Of a stretch of DNA of 64,000 bases, positions 53,963 through 62,862 are shown piece after piece. Made by a program: the position numbers and the translations under genes. Where the stretch lies: positions 124,001 to 188,000 of the forward strand of contig JAYQIF010000008.1 of the NCBI GenBank assembly GCA_038141525.1, read 5' to 3'. The stretch's first letter is position 1. The number at the start of each line of letters is the position of its first letter. This DNA is from BACL21 sp038141525. GTDB taxonomy: Bacteria; Bacteroidota; Bacteroidia; Flavobacteriales; Flavobacteriaceae. The notes beneath the pieces were generated by a model that did no database searches, was not told where the DNA came from, and saw only the letters and a list, made by a program, of their open reading frames with translations.

Positions 53963-54809
53963 ATATTTCGAATGTTTTATTTCTGATAGCATCTTTCGCG
54001 ATATCTTTTTCTAATTTCAAAGTAAGTTCTTGCTTGCGTCGGTTGAGTATAATTTGTCGAATCGTTGGGGCCACATAAGACAGAGGTGCTACATCATTAC
54101 GATCCAAAACATCTTCAATTTTAAGTAAATATAACCCTAATGAATCTTCAAACTGACTAATTTTTACATTTTTTAACGCCTTAAGGCTTTTTCCTGCCAA
54201 GGCCGGTATTTGAGCCGTTAAGCGTTCTTGACGCACCCAAAGGGAGTCGTTCAAGTTTACTGATTTAAACTGTAAACGCCACTGATCGAGCAAGTCACGA
54301 TCGGTGGAGTCATAACGACTCAGCGCATTTTTGACCTCATCTTTGGCCAAAAATTGACCGTCTAAATGAACATATCGGCAGCGCACTAGAGCTTCATTCA
54401 GCTTGAAATTATCTTTATTGAGCTCGTAATAATTGCGCATTTCGTGTTCGTCAATAACAGAGTCAAGCTGCGCAGTCACAATCTTACCCTTGTACGATTC
54501 GGTGTAGAGATCAATCCGATACTGCTGAATGAGTTCCTCTAAATCCGACTGTAAATCAAGACTTAAATTGATCTTGGCTTGATCGATAAGCAATTGCTGG
54601 GTGGCCCATTTGTTAATTTGATTCTGAATGATCAATATACTGTCCTCTTTGGTCATATTGGGACCTAACAAATCTCGAATGTCCTCTAAATAAAGATAAG
54701 ATGCATTGACACGGGCCAAAATTTGTTTCTGACTCTCCTCTGGTGCCAAGTATTGACAACTGGAGAGGAACATGAGCAGCATTAAAAAACCAGCAGCTTT
54801 TCTCATCAT
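53949..54809 (-). CDS. Parvulin-associated lipoprotein (PpiC-like, degenerate)
   Basis: A 286-residue lipoprotein: the signal is AGFLMLLMFLSSC with the lipobox Cys near residue 18. The rest is helical and charged and resembles the SurA/PrsA chaperone domain (LIQQYRIDLYTESYKGKIV near 96), with no clear parvulin core. It lies between two SurA-like genes: its ATG overlaps the stop of the upstream one (ATGA at 54806-54809) and its stop overlaps the downstream start. A structural or chaperone role in the same complex is likely but inferred from context. Confidence 0.83.
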   Translation of the reverse strand: MMRKAAGFLMLLMFLSSCQYLAPEESQKQILARVNASYLYLEDIRDLLGPNMTKEDSILIIQNQINKWATQQLLIDQAKINLSLDLQSDLEELIQQYRIDLYTESYKGKIVTAQLDSVIDEHEMRNYYELNKDNFKLNEALVRCRYVHLDGQFLAKDEVKNALSRYDSTDRDLLDQWRLQFKSVNLNDSLWVRQERLTAQIPALAGKSLKALKNVKISQFEDSLGLYLLKIEDVLDRNDVAPLSYVAPTIRQIILNRRKQELTLKLEKDIAKDAIRNKTFEIYGQD

Positions 54810-56763
54810 TCAGCTTTGAGGGATCTTTTGAGTTTTCGAAAAGCTCTTTTATTGATTTTAGCCGGATAGCGAGACTCGAGCTCCTCCATCCAAATCGTCT
54901 CGAGTTGGGCTTGATAGTCACTGAGAACGGCGCCCTCCACTTCTTCATAGTCTTTGACCCCCGCAGGTAAAAACTCCTCTGTGTACACAATGGTGTATTG
55001 CGTGGGTGACTGAAAAACTTCTGAGATTCCAGTAGCTAAGTTGTAAGCTGCAGGCAGTTTGGCCGACCCTTCTTCGAAGACACCCTCAGAGACCACAACG
55101 CCTAGCGCACCACCTTGATTGAGTAGTGCTTTGACATCACTTGGCGATTTTCCGCGACGTAATTGCTCCAAAACAAGATCCATCTCAGCCTCAGAGGTCG
55201 TTTGCATAATGGCTCCTTTAACTCGATCTTTCCACAAATATTGGCTTTTGTGTGATTCATAATAATTGCGGAGCCCCAAAGAGTCTGATTTGGCTTTACG
55301 CCAAATATTTTTGTCCATGACATCAAAAATCAACAGACCATCTCTATATTCTCCAAGTATGGCTGCGTAGTCTTGATTGACTTGCTCAAGGTTTTGCTTA
55401 AAATATTCTTTGACTCTCTCTGTTTCGAATTGATCGTAGACCATTTCCAAAAAGTCCTGAGTTGCTTAAAGGGACGCACCTTGGTTTGCCGGGACTCAAT
55501 ATACGCACCAAAATCATTGTAAAAATAAGTCTTCATCCCAATGGTAAAAAGCGGTCTATTTTCGTCTTTCTCAAAGGGCGTAAACCGCCAATTACGATCA
55601 AACAAGCTGTCGTTGAGAATAGACATAAATGTGGACTCGTAAGGATAGCCGCGAAAACCTAACTCCTCTTTCATTTTTTGACTCACCGCTGTAGTTACGA
55701 TTTTGGCGCGGTCGCCCACTTTGACCATTTTTGTGAGTCGTTCTTTTTCTTCTTCAAAAGTTAAGGCCTTCCCTTTGTCCTCCAGACGAATAATATGCCA
55801 TCCAAAACGCGTCTGGACGGGTTCTGAAATTTGGCCTTGTTCAGCTAATGCAAATGACGCCTCTTCAAATGGCGGTGCCTTCAGGTCTCCTCTTGTAAAT
55901 GGACGCATCCGGCCTCCGTTGATTCCTGTATTCTTATCGTCCGAATATTGTTTTGCAAGATCTTCAAAAGCCACGCCCTTGTCGAGTAAAGCCTTTATCT
56001 CGAAAATGCGATCTTTGGCGGTATTCAGAGAGTCAAAGCGCGTTGCGATCATGATGTGTGAGACAGTTCTCTTGGGCAATACTGGTTGTCTATCCTCTAA
56101 CTTTATGACATGGTAACCATACTGAGTGCGCACTAGCTCAGAGATTTCACCTACATTTAAATTATAGGCGACATTCTCGTAAGGATAAACCATTTCGAAG
56201 ACTGTAAAATAATCCAGAGATCCTTTGGTTTGATCGGCCTTGGGTTCCTCAGAAAATTTGGCGGCGATGTCATTAAAACTTTCAGGAGAATTTAACACCA
56301 ATTGACGTACTTCCTTTGCCTTATTATAAGCCACCAAGGTGTCTTGAGGCAGTGCGTCCCAATTGCACAGAATTAGAATATGTGAGGTCTTTATGGATTC
56401 TTTGCTCCGTTTGTATGCTTGTTCAACCATCGTCGCTGTAACACTTTCCTCATACACGTAGTTTCGTGCCAATTGCTCCTGATATTTTGCAAAGTCCTTC
56501 AAATAACTTTGCTGTTTATCGAGTCCCTGAGCCTGTGCCTCGAGTACTTTTCTCTTGTACTTGATAAACAAATCTAAATATTGGTCAATCGAACGTTGTT
56601 CTTGTTGTTGAACGAGCTCTAAATTTTTAAAATAAACTTGCTTAAATTCACCGACACTAAAGGTTTGATCATTTATCGTTACCAAAGTACTTTTGTCCTC
56701 CTGCGCTTGTATTACCCAGCTCAAAAGACCAATGACCGCAATAAATAGTCCTCTGTTTTTCAT
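54806..56763 (-). CDS. SurA-like peptidylprolyl isomerase with two parvulin domains, frameshifted
   Basis: An exported protein of about 650 residues once repaired. The signal is MKNRGLFIAVIGLLSWVIQAQ. Parvulin domain 1 spans about 125-225 (TSHILILCNW, DYFTVFEMVYPYENVAYNL, RTQYGYHVIKLEDRQ) and domain 2 about 230-340 (VSHIMIATRFD, GGRMRPFTRGDLKAPPFEEASFAL, RFGWHIIRLEDKG). The first frame ends after RTFWKWSTINS. The next frame reads EMVYDQFETERVKEYF. Adding one T opposite A5 at 55449-55453 gives FKQLRTFLEMVYDQFET and restores one frame to 54806. The C-terminal tail is unique to Bacteroidota members. It heads the three-gene parvulin block. Confidence 0.88.
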
Positions 56764-56904
56764 AACAATTTTATTTTTTTAAGAGCAGCAAAATTAAGAA
56801 TTATTGACGTGATATCAAGGCCTTTGACCCTTCATTTAATGGGTCAGAAAATCGTCGATGACAGCCGGTAAAACATTATATTTGCCGAGCTCACAAAAAC
56901 GCAT

Positions 56905-57174
56905 ATGACAGAATCTATTCGTCTTGAACCAAATACTGCAGTGGCGATGCTTTGGGACTTTTTTGGGCCCCACGCACCACAAACGGCCGAACATCACCGC
57001 ATTCACCTGGGGGAATTCGTTCAAGCCGAGCAGTTAAAACCCCTGGCTTTAGAGTTAGTGAACACGTCGGATAAAACTACCGTAAGTATGGTGTTGCCAT
57101 GGAATGTGGTACAAGAACTTAAACCAATACTCAAGCCACACAGAGGGCAAATATGGACGAAACCCCCAAAATAA
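56905..57174 (+). CDS. Small uncharacterised protein
   Basis: An 89-residue ORF from ATG 56905 to TAA 57172-57174. It reads MTESIRLEPNTAVAMLWDFF, then GPHAPQTAEHHRIHLGEFV and a region VSMVLPWNVVQELKPILKP. Coding-like composition and absence of a better frame on the other strand support it. No domain is recognised. A TATATTTG -7 element near 56876 precedes it. It lies 48 bp upstream of the OmpH/Skp gene on the same strand. Confidence 0.55.
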   Translation: MTESIRLEPNTAVAMLWDFFGPHAPQTAEHHRIHLGEFVQAEQLKPLALELVNTSDKTTVSMVLPWNVVQELKPILKPHRGQIWTKPPK

Positions 57175-57221
57175 TCGTGACAATACTTCCATTTTTTCTA
57201 TAATTGTAAAAAAATCTAATC

Positions 57222-57734
57222 ATGAAAAAATTACTACTCTGCCTCCTTTTCACTTGCGCGACCCTGAGCGCACAAGACAGTAAAGTAGGGACCATCGATA
57301 TTGACTACATTTTGAGCCTAATGCCAGAATTAACAGGAGTTCAAGAACAGGTGCAAGCCTACCAAACAGAGCTCAGTGATGGTTACAACGAGAAGCTTTC
57401 CTCATATGAAAAAGCCTTGCAAGAGTATCGAGAGGGTGAATCTATGATGACCCTGATGCAAAAAAAATCGAGAGAGGATTCGCTCGTGGTCATGCAAAAT
57501 GAATTGAGTCAATACCAACAAAACGGCAATCAACTCTTGGCCTTACGTCAGGAAGAGTTCATGCAACCGCTCTACACCAAAGTAGGACAATCTTTAGAAC
57601 GCGTCGCTGAAATGAGTGGGTACACGCAAGTCTTGTTACGCGACAATAGTGTGGTCTATATTGACAACCGTTTTGATCTTACCCTAGCCGTACTCAAAGA
57701 TCTTGGAATCGAGGTTCCAAAAGAGGAAGAATAA
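57222..57734 (+). CDS. OmpH/Skp-family periplasmic chaperone
   Basis: A 170-residue exported protein. The signal MKKLLLCLLFTCATLSAQ is followed by KVGTIDIDYILSLMPELTGVQEQVQAYQTEL near residues 21-51, the typical Skp start. A long coiled-coil (about 45-120, for example EKALQEYREGESMMTLMQKK) forms the tentacle. The C-terminus returns with TQVLLRDNSVVYIDNRFDLT. It would chaperone unfolded outer-membrane proteins, consistent with the nearby SurA genes, although on the opposite strand. It is convergent with guaB with a 4-bp gap. Confidence 0.9.
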   Translation: MKKLLLCLLFTCATLSAQDSKVGTIDIDYILSLMPELTGVQEQVQAYQTELSDGYNEKLSSYEKALQEYREGESMMTLMQKKSREDSLVVMQNELSQYQQNGNQLLALRQEEFMQPLYTKVGQSLERVAEMSGYTQVLLRDNSVVYIDNRFDLTLAVLKDLGIEVPKEEE

Positions 57735-57738
57735 GTGA

Positions 57739-59211
57739 CTATCGAGAGTAGTTTGGCGCCTCTTTGGTGATGGTCACATCGTGCGGATGACTCTCGTGTA
57801 TCCCTGAGGAGGTAATTTTAATAAAACGACCTGTCTCTTTAAGTGTTGGGACATCCTTTGCTCCGCAATAACCCATACCCGCGCGCAACCCGCCGATAAA
57901 TTGTGTCATGCTCTCGACCAAATCACCCTTGTAGGGGACACGACCCACAATTCCTTCTGGGACTAGTTTTTTGATGTCGTCTTCGACATCTTGGAAATAA
58001 CGGTCTTTTGAGCCCTTTTTCATGGCCTCCACACTACCCATTCCTCGGTAAGTTTTAAACTTACGTCCCTCAAAAATCACTGTTTCTCCAGGTGATTCTT
58101 TTGTACCGGCAAGCATAGACCCCAGCATCACGCAATCTGCCCCGGCCGCAATTGCCTTTGGGATGTCTCCTGTGTAACGTATTCCGCCATCGGCAATAAC
58201 CGGTACACCGGAACCTTTGATTGCTGCGGCTACCTCTAAAACTGCTGAGAATTGAGGGAACCCAACACCAGCAACAACGCGAGTAGTACAAATGGAACCC
58301 GGCCCAATACCAACTTTTACAGCATCTGCCCCTGCATCAACCAGATATTTGGCGGCGTCCGCAGTAGCGATATTGCCCACCACGACATCGAGATCTGGAA
58401 ATTCAGCTTTTACCGCCTTGAGCACCGAAACAACCCCTTTGGTATGACCATGAGCGGTATCAATAATCACTGCATCAACTTGGGCTTGAACGAGGGCTCG
58501 CGCTCGATCAACAGCATCGGCAGTTACCCCTAATGCTGCAGCCACACGCAAGCGACCATAGGCGTCCTTGTTGGCGGTCGGTTTGAGCGTCAACTTGGTG
58601 ATGTCTCTAAAAGTGATCAGGCCCAGTAGAGTATTGTCTTTAGCAACAACAGGAAGTTTCTCAATCTTATTTTCTTGCAAAATAATTTCAGCATCCTTCA
58701 AACTCGTGCCTTTACTCACCGTAACCAAGGGTTGATGAGTCATTACCTGCGCAAGTGCACGATCATAATTTTTTTCAAAGCGGAGATCTCTGTTGGTCAC
58801 AATACCTATGAGCTTGCCTTGATCATCAACTATAGGAATTCCTCCGATTCTGTAATCCCGCATTGTATTTTGAGCATCCTTGACCGTATTGTGTGCTTTT
58901 AGCGTTACAGGGTCTTGGATCATACCGGACTCAGCACGTTTTACTTTACGCACTTCTGCCGCCTGTTTTTCTATGGTCATGTTTTTATGCAACACACCGA
59001 TACCGCCTTCTCGTGCGATGGCGACAGCCATAGCACTTTCAGTCACTGTGTCCATCGCCGCAGAGACGATGGGTACATTGAGCGTGATGTTGCGCGAGAA
59101 TTTGGTCGCTATAGATACTTCGCGGGGGAGAACTTCGGAGTATGCGGGAACCAACAGAACATCGTCGTAGGTCAATCCCTCTCCTAGAATTTTATTGTCG
59201 TGTGCCTTCAT
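57739..59211 (-). CDS. guaB: IMP dehydrogenase GuaB
   Basis: A 490-residue IMPDH. The N-terminal barrel strand is EGLTYDDVLLVPAYSEVLP near residue 11. Two CBS domains span about 95-205 (AQNTMRDYRIGGIPIVDDQGKLIGIVTNRDL, then a second ending LLGLITFRDI). The catalytic Cys loop is GIGPGSICTTRVVAGVG near 296-312, with the flap near KTYRGMGSVEAMKKGSKDRYF. It makes XMP from IMP in guanine nucleotide synthesis. Start ATG 59211 (MKAHDNKILGEG) is preferred over 59226. A -7 element (TATCTTTG, 59260-59267 on this strand) lies about 50 bp upstream. Confidence 0.95.
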   Translation of the reverse strand: MKAHDNKILGEGLTYDDVLLVPAYSEVLPREVSIATKFSRNITLNVPIVSAAMDTVTESAMAVAIAREGGIGVLHKNMTIEKQAAEVRKVKRAESGMIQDPVTLKAHNTVKDAQNTMRDYRIGGIPIVDDQGKLIGIVTNRDLRFEKNYDRALAQVMTHQPLVTVSKGTSLKDAEIILQENKIEKLPVVAKDNTLLGLITFRDITKLTLKPTANKDAYGRLRVAAALGVTADAVDRARALVQAQVDAVIIDTAHGHTKGVVSVLKAVKAEFPDLDVVVGNIATADAAKYLVDAGADAVKVGIGPGSICTTRVVAGVGFPQFSAVLEVAAAIKGSGVPVIADGGIRYTGDIPKAIAAGADCVMLGSMLAGTKESPGETVIFEGRKFKTYRGMGSVEAMKKGSKDRYFQDVEDDIKKLVPEGIVGRVPYKGDLVESMTQFIGGLRAGMGYCGAKDVPTLKETGRFIKITSSGIHESHPHDVTITKEAPNYSR

Positions 59212-59259
59212 TGCAATTAATTTCAAGCCCCGGAATGGGCGATTTCACTTAATTGCATG

Positions 59260-59267
59260 CAAAGATA
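59260..59267 (-). promoter_or_regulatory. -7 element for guaB
   Basis: TATCTTTG on the minus strand is an exact TANNTTTG match, about 50 bp upstream of the preferred guaB ATG. No clear -33 TTG. Confidence 0.5.
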
Positions 59268-59313
59268 CAACTAAACTCAGGATTATTTCTAAATGATTTT
59301 ACTAATTCAATGA

Positions 59314-59802
59314 TTACTCGGTAGACTCATGCTCCGCGCCTACTTGATAAGACAGGCGCGTCATTTGCGCCCAATCGATGAGCATTTGACGCTCAGCATC
59401 ACTTAATTTACCGTGAATCCAAGTGTAGGAGGGTAACGGCATTTCTGCCTCCTCAACTTCCTCAATGAGTTCCTCAAGCTTGTGATCTTTACGTTTTGTA
59501 GCGTACTCTGACCACTTTGCGACATTAAAGTGCTTTTTACCATCACGGACATGTTCGTCCAGCCAAAAGCTAATTGGCGCCACCGAACTATACCAAGGAT
59601 ACTTAGTCTGATTACTGTGACAATCATAACAATTCGATTTAAATACCGCCGCTAATTCGGGACTCACCTGAGTTTCATTTTCAAAAGCAATTACCGAATC
59701 ATAACCCTGGTCATTGAGCTCAACAGGGATAAATTGTATTGCTATCAAAGAGATGAGCCCAGCCACGGCCAATAGACGCAACCCTTTATTTATTGTCTTC
59801 AT
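59314..59802 (-). CDS. Haem-binding domain protein (monohaem c-type)
   Basis: A 162-residue protein with an N-terminal membrane anchor or signal (LLAVAGLISLIAIQFIPV). The haem c attachment motif is SNCYDCHSNQTKYPWYSSVAPISFWLDEHV near residue 54 (CxxCH), matching the haem_bd domain. KWSEYATKRKDHKLEELIEEVEEAEMPLPSYTW near 90-122 is the conserved Bacteroidota extension. It would act in the periplasm as an electron-transfer or sensing module. Its start overlaps the 5'-nucleotidase stop by four bases (ATGA). Confidence 0.86.
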   Translation of the reverse strand: MKTINKGLRLLAVAGLISLIAIQFIPVELNDQGYDSVIAFENETQVSPELAAVFKSNCYDCHSNQTKYPWYSSVAPISFWLDEHVRDGKKHFNVAKWSEYATKRKDHKLEELIEEVEEAEMPLPSYTWIHGKLSDAERQMLIDWAQMTRLSYQVGAEHESTE

Positions 59803-61333
59803 TTTTTTAGAAATTGAATTATTGCTTGTCTTATATCGGCCGAGACAGCCCCTTGTTCAGGATAAATGATCTCGAGAACTCCAGGGTTGTTTGGCGTTAA
59901 AAAAGGAATGTCAAAGCCCTTGAGTAAAAATTCACTAGTGGCGACCCAATAGGACTCATCCGGTTGGATTGTTTTTTGTCCAATGCTCCATTGACCATCG
60001 GCCTGAGGCTCGAGTCCATAGCGTTGCAAATAAGCTCCGTCTCCCTTTTGTAGTTGGCCATAATTTAAAGTCTCGATAAGCAGCGCTCCGGTCATCCGAA
60101 CTTTGAGCACCCCATCACCAAAAGGCAATACACGGAAAAAATCTATGGGCGTAATTCCTCCTTCCAAAAAATCATCCAATCGAATCGATCCGCCGTTGAC
60201 AAAGGCCGCCGGCAATGGTGGATCGAACGCACTGGCCATACCCGAGGTAATCAGCTGACCCAGGTTAGTTTGGACGGAACGACTTTGGGCATCACGCCCA
60301 TCCAAAGGCTCATGGGTATAATGTACCACATCATAAGGGGACTCACTCACTTGTTTGACCGCATCAAACAAAACCTCATCCCATCGCGATACAATTTCTG
60401 CAACTCGAGCATTCTCTGGTGTGTTTTTGGTAATGGGCAATAGGTGAGCATCGAGAGTTAATGAGTCCAATTTAAAGTCATAAGTCAGCTCATGGATATA
60501 AATTTGTTTAGCATTAGCGTCCGATTTTGTAATTAGGGTGCGGCCTTGCGGCACATACATATTGTTGTGTTCGTGTCCGCCCATAATTAAATCGATCTCC
60601 TGATTTTGCTCTGCTATAGCTTGATCCATTTCGATATTGACATGCGTTAATCCCACGACCAAATCAACGCCGAGCTGTTTTAGAGAATCAACGCCAATTC
60701 TTGCCTGCTGATACATATCGGCGTAGTACACATAGGGTTTTGGATTACTGGGAATCGTCACCCCAAAAAATCCAATATCTAGAGTATCACCTGACGCGTG
60801 AGGAATCGATAATCGCTTAACTTGTGGGATACTTTGCGGTCTAGACTGCATCGAATCTAGACTTGTATCACCACTTGACATTCCAATATTTGCCCATTTT
60901 TTAAAGGCAGTAATCCCCTGCTCCGTATTGTGGTAGCAATTGGTGTTGACCCAATCAAAGGCCGACTCGTCGAGTCTTTTTGGAACTCTTCATATTTGAG
61001 GTCGAACTCATGATTGCCAAAGGTGGCCATAGTGAACCCCATAGCGTTCATCACCTCTATCATTTGACGCCCCTTAATGCGCTCTCCATTATACTTTAGG
61101 TTGCCCAGTAGAGAAGGATTGAGAAAGTCACCCGACATGAATAGATAGGTGTTTGGATTTATGGCCTTCAGAGAATCAACCACGTGTGCTACCCTTGCCA
61201 TACCGCCATAAAGACCTCCACCCAATGGCGCAATTTCATAAACGTCATTGAGTTGAACAAAATAGACTTTTGCCTTTTGCTCAGAACACCCAAACAGCAA
61301 CAACAAAGTCGAGATATAAAAGACTAATTTCAT
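59799..61333 (-). CDS. Lipoprotein bifunctional metallophosphatase/5'-nucleotidase, frameshifted
   Basis: A protein of about 510 residues once repaired, with lipobox LLLLFGC. Metallophosphoesterase motifs: FVQLNDVYEI near 25, MSGDFLNPSLLG near 66, TFGNHEFDLKYEEF near 98, LTHVNIEMDQAI and MGGHEHNN. The C-terminal 5'-nucleotidase domain follows (NLGQLITSGM, FVNGGSIRLDDFLEG, LPFGDGVLKVRMTGALL). The first frame continues to a stop at 60857 through unlike sequence. Adding one base to the T5 run at 60977-60981 gives EEFQKRLDESAFDWVNTN and joins the frame that carries the rest. It would hydrolyse nucleotides in the periplasm or at the surface. Confidence 0.88.
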
Positions 61334-62196
61334 TAATGATAGTTTAAAAATATATCTGATGCTTGGTTAAACGCACTCTCAAATCGCGCCATTTGAATAC
61401 CATGATGCACCCCTTGTTCTGCACAGTAACTCAATAATTTTTCTGTGGGCATATTGCCTGTTAATTCATCTTTGGCCATGGGACAACCACCAAATCCCTG
61501 AATCGCCCCATCAAAGCGGCGACATCCGGCTCGATAAGCAGCATCTACCTTATCTCGCCATGAAGCCGGAGCAGTATGCAAATGAGCACCAAATTCGACC
61601 TCAGGAAATTGCGGAATCAACCACCGAAACAATTGTTCAATCACCTCTGGTGTCGCGGCACCGACAGTATCGCTCAAGGAAATTATTTTGCAGCCCATTT
61701 TGATCAATGTTTCCGCCCATGATGCGACAATTTCGGGACTCCAAGGGTCCCCATATGGATTGCCAAAGCCCATCGATAAATAAGTCACCACCGCTACCTC
61801 ATTTTGCTGAGCCAAAGTTAATATATCACCTAAAACACCAAGAGACTCATCGATGGTTTTGTGCGTATTGCGCATCTGAAAGTTTTCAGAAATAGAAAAT
61901 GGATAGCCTATGTATTTAATCGCCCTGTATGCTACGGCGTCTTGAGCACCTCTTAGATTGGCTACAATAGCCAGAAGTTGTGTCTGGGTCTGACTCAAAT
62001 CCAATCGGGACAGAACATCGGCGGTATCGGCCATCTGAGGAATGGCCTTAGGTGAGACAAAACTTCCAAAATCAAGCGTGTCAAATCCACATCCTAAAAG
62101 CGCCTGAAGATAACCCACCTTGTACTGAGTCGGGATAAATGTTTTGATGCCTTGCATGGCATCTCTCGGGCACTCGATAATTTTAACCGAAGACAT
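61333..62196 (-). CDS. Hydroxymethylglutaryl-CoA lyase
   Basis: A 287-residue HMG-CoA lyase-like aldolase. IIECPRDAMQG near residues 6-16 carries the catalytic Asp region. DTLDFGSFVSPKAIPQMADT near 36, SLSDTVGAATPE near 173, EFGAHLHTAPAS with metal His near 200 and GFGGCPMAKDELTGNMPTEKL with the catalytic Cys near 235 are family motifs. It cleaves HMG-CoA to acetyl-CoA and acetoacetate in leucine catabolism. Start ATG 62196 is preceded by a TTG-N21-TATCTTTA promoter only three bases away. The stop overlaps the nucleotidase ATG (TAATG). Confidence 0.92.
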   Translation of the reverse strand: MSSVKIIECPRDAMQGIKTFIPTQYKVGYLQALLGCGFDTLDFGSFVSPKAIPQMADTADVLSRLDLSQTQTQLLAIVANLRGAQDAVAYRAIKYIGYPFSISENFQMRNTHKTIDESLGVLGDILTLAQQNEVAVVTYLSMGFGNPYGDPWSPEIVASWAETLIKMGCKIISLSDTVGAATPEVIEQLFRWLIPQFPEVEFGAHLHTAPASWRDKVDAAYRAGCRRFDGAIQGFGGCPMAKDELTGNMPTEKLLSYCAEQGVHHGIQMARFESAFNQASDIFLNYH

Positions 62197-62199
62197 GTT

Positions 62200-62231
62200 T
62201 AAAGATACAAAATACTGTTGCCTTAGCTCAA
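62200..62231 (-). promoter_or_regulatory. Promoter of the HMG-CoA lyase gene
   Basis: On the minus strand TTG at 62231-62229, exactly 21 bp, then TATCTTTA at 62207-62200 (one mismatch), then three bases to ATG 62196. Spacing equals that of the menD promoter. Suggests a leaderless transcript. Confidence 0.6.
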
Positions 62232-62252
62232 GATTTTAACAACAAAACAACC

Positions 62253-62855
62253 CTATGGCCAGAGGACATAAAGACCCAAAAGCGCAAAAATTCCGGATTG
62301 TATCACTTTTAATGTATTGGGATGCTTTGTAAGCCACCCACGTAGTCTCGAAAAGCGCTGAGCGAACAGTGCAATCAATCCGAATATTACGGCAGAGACC
62401 AAAATAAATATACCTCCTAAAACAAAAAATTGAAAGGCTTTTGAACCTGTTTCGTCCCATAAAAAGGCAGGAAATAATGACACAAAAAATAAAAACACTT
62501 TGGGGTTTGAGGCATTGAGTATCACACCTTTTCGATACCACCAAGCCATATTGTGATTTTGAATATTCTCTTGTTCAAGGTCACCAGAAGAACGCGCTAT
62601 GGTATAAGCCAGATATAGTAAGTACCCTCCGCCACCAACTTTTATCAAAGTAATAAGCTCAGGCCACCGTTCGATCACAGCCACAAATCCAAAAGCCAAA
62701 AGACTGGTGTGCAAAAGACAGCCACTGAGCAATCCAAGGGTAATCATCCACCCCGTGCGCGCACCATAGGCGATTGACTGGGTAGCGACGAAAATATTGT
62801 CAGGTCCTGGGGTAATGGCCAAAAGAGCACAGGCGAGAGCAAAAGTCCACAACAT
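62253..62855 (-). CDS. LysE-family amino acid exporter
   Basis: A 200-residue polytopic protein of the LysE/RhtB family. ALLAITPGPDNIFVATQSIAYGARTGW near residues 11-37 is the diagnostic N-terminus, followed by five to six hydrophobic helices, with NASNPKVFLFFVSLFPAF near 112-129. Start ATG 62855 (MLWTFALACA) is chosen over 62918, which would lie inside pyrD. It begins seven bases after the pyrD stop, so the two are probably cotranscribed. Substrate unknown. Confidence 0.9.
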   Translation of the reverse strand: MLWTFALACALLAITPGPDNIFVATQSIAYGARTGWMITLGLLSGCLLHTSLLAFGFVAVIERWPELITLIKVGGGGYLLYLAYTIARSSGDLEQENIQNHNMAWWYRKGVILNASNPKVFLFFVSLFPAFLWDETGSKAFQFFVLGGIFILVSAVIFGLIALFAQRFSRLRGWLTKHPNTLKVIQSGIFALLGLYVLWP

Positions 62856-62862
62856 ATCGGTC

